Shown here: piece by piece, positions 13,850 through 15,157 of the stretch
How the letters are laid out: every line of letters starts with the position of its first letter
Numbering within the stretch: the first letter of the stretch is position 1
Source of the DNA: Zygnema cylindricum
Taxonomy: Eukaryota > Streptophyta > Zygnematophyceae > Zygnematales > Zygnemataceae
DNA: 15,157 nucleotides
Direction: 5' to 3'
Assembly (NCBI GenBank): GCA_037447655.1
Contig: JBBHKE010002384.1
Span: 1 to 15,157 of the forward strand
Notes under the pieces: model-generated
The model's database searches: none
What the model was told of the DNA's origin: nothing
What the model saw: only the letters and a program-made list of their open reading frames with translations
Program-made: the position numbers and the translations under genes

Positions 13850-15157
13850 TTTTTAGTAACCTACTAAAAATAACTGTCTGTTGAACTAAGGCAGCCATGG
13901 ATCAACCACCCTCTCTATCCTTCAGTGACTACAACAAGTATGGGGGCTAGAGAGAGGAGGTGGAGGCAGGCTGTCCGTCCTTTTCTTGTCCGTCCTTTTC
14001 TTTTCCTTTTATAATAACATATTTAAACCTAGAAAATACTCTAGAAATCTATTAATTTCAACAGCTTCAACGCCAACAACAACTATTGCAACTCATACCC
14101 AGCAATGCGCATGAAAAAGTCCCCATCATGTGAGTGATGAAGTAAATGAATACCCCTATAACCAATACGTTGGTTGGAAATAAAAGGTAGCCTCCATAAT
14201 CACAGTGTGGATGTAAACTCAACCATAAACATCAAACAAGTGGAAGTTGTTTAAATGTAAACCGAGGTGTAAAAAAAAATGGTCTTCTCTTCTCCCACAT
14301 AACAACCTCGTGTCATATACATGAACACAAGCAAACACGCTATCGAGTGTAAGTTAGCGCCTCTATCAAAATTTCAAATTAAAAACTAATAATTGTTGTC
14401 GTGTACATTGTTTCAACTATAGCTGGTTCTCAAAATAAATAATAGAAAAATGAAGGTATGATTTCATGCATCAAGCGATAGGATCGCACAAGTCGTGAGA
14501 AGATCCACGCGAAATGGAAATACACATTCATTCACTTTATGGACGTCTCGGGCCACTATAACGATTTCACATACAGCGAAATAATAAGAGAATGGTAAAA
14601 ATCAAACTACCAAAAAATGTTGTTAATTCAATAAGTTACAAAACTCAAACCTAACAGCCATAAGGAAACTGGAACGCGATTTTCTCTCCATTCAACGAGT
14701 CCCTATGGCTGACGTTCAAGTAGGTGGTGCAACCTGTTCGAAAAACGATCACCAAATACCTTAGAAAAGATAAAAATGAATTGGATAGTAGTAACTTTTG
14801 CACAATACAATGAAAACATTGAGCAAAACAACATGGTAGGATTGAAAATGCCACTGTGGAATTCAAAAGCTTACAAGGGTCTTCGCATGTGATATATTAT
14901 TCATCAAAGTATCATCAAACATTTGGTTTACAAAATGAGGGGCTCCTATGGAGAAAGTGAAGGCGTTGATACCCTCTTACGGATAAACAAATGAATACCC
15001 ATGGGGAATGCAAGATCAAGTGGCAAACCCCGTGGAGACGAAGTCTGAAACTCTGAGACCTCCATTGGCCCTCAGAGTATGCAGATCCAAAAGAAGCTAA
15101 TCTAGATAGTGCCGACTCCAAGTTAATATAAACCCAAATGACTGACCCCTTGACAGT
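13850..15157. other. Right-end region without a supported gene
   Basis: No frame of convincing length. Bases 14482-14595 are open for 38 codons after a TAG and end GAATGGTAAAA, which could be an exon end or a stop, but I recognise no family. Short stretches near 14657 and 15003 recall decayed retroelement sequence without adequate support. Confidence 0.35.

Noticed and set aside
13769-13850. tRNA gene
   Set aside because: T-arm-like loop and stem are present, but the segment is about half the needed length and has no D or anticodon arm.
14640-15130. LINE reverse transcriptase fragment
   Set aside because: A short stretch (IRKLERDFL) recalls plant LINE sequence but is followed by a stop, and no RT motif such as YxDD is visible.

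Overview
The window is eukaryotic nuclear DNA, AT-rich and full of simple repeats. It carries one recognisable gene: the 5' two-thirds of a classical poly(ADP-ribose) polymerase (PARP1 type) on the minus strand. Nine coding exons can be placed by splice sites, by exact phase agreement at all eight junctions and by domain order. They encode residues 1 to 646 plus two bases of codon 647: zinc finger 1, zinc finger 2, a long lysine/glutamate-rich linker, PADR1/zinc finger 3, BRCT, and the start of WGR. The rest of WGR and the whole helical and ADP-ribosyltransferase region lie beyond the left edge.

The protein reads as a green-plant PARP1 rather than an animal one, judging from recalled family features: 'LRWEDQQ' after zinc finger 1, 'CADGM-FGPL' before the zinc-3 cysteines, and a WGR domain opening with '[10 protein letters not shown]'. 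The long linker and strong divergence suggest a streptophyte outside the flowering plants (bryophyte, lycophyte or streptophyte alga). The exact organism cannot be told from the sequence.

Layout from right to left, in the gene's direction. Exon 1 (9342-9506) has a TATA candidate just upstream. Exons 2 and 3 (8622-8671, 8077-8284) follow introns full of (GA)n and (GGGAGA)n. Intron 3 (6093-8076) holds a foldback transposable element and an array of decayed copies of the exon 4 acceptor. Exons 4 and 5 (5888-6092, 4935-5662) are separated by a 225-base intron with no stop codon and no frame change. Intron 5 has complementary purine and pyrimidine tracts near its two ends. Exons 6 to 9 (3161-3370, 1976-2036, 1688-1754, 44-289) are separated by hexanucleotide arrays, a 278-base tandem duplication, an A/T homopolymer block, a GGTCATGTTTT minisatellite and a 52-base tandem array.

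From about 9.6 kb to the right edge I see no convincing gene. This part holds a second MITE-like element (11679-11898) whose termini match those of the intron 3 element, two tandem duplications carrying G-box-like CACGTGGC cores (about 98 bases at 11.5 kb, about 283 bases at 13.1-13.6 kb), a 74-base duplication built on a palindrome, and a hairpin with a perfect 10-base-pair stem at 13.8 kb. The gene's product would be a nuclear DNA-break sensor; no operon-like or cluster relationship to other genes is visible.
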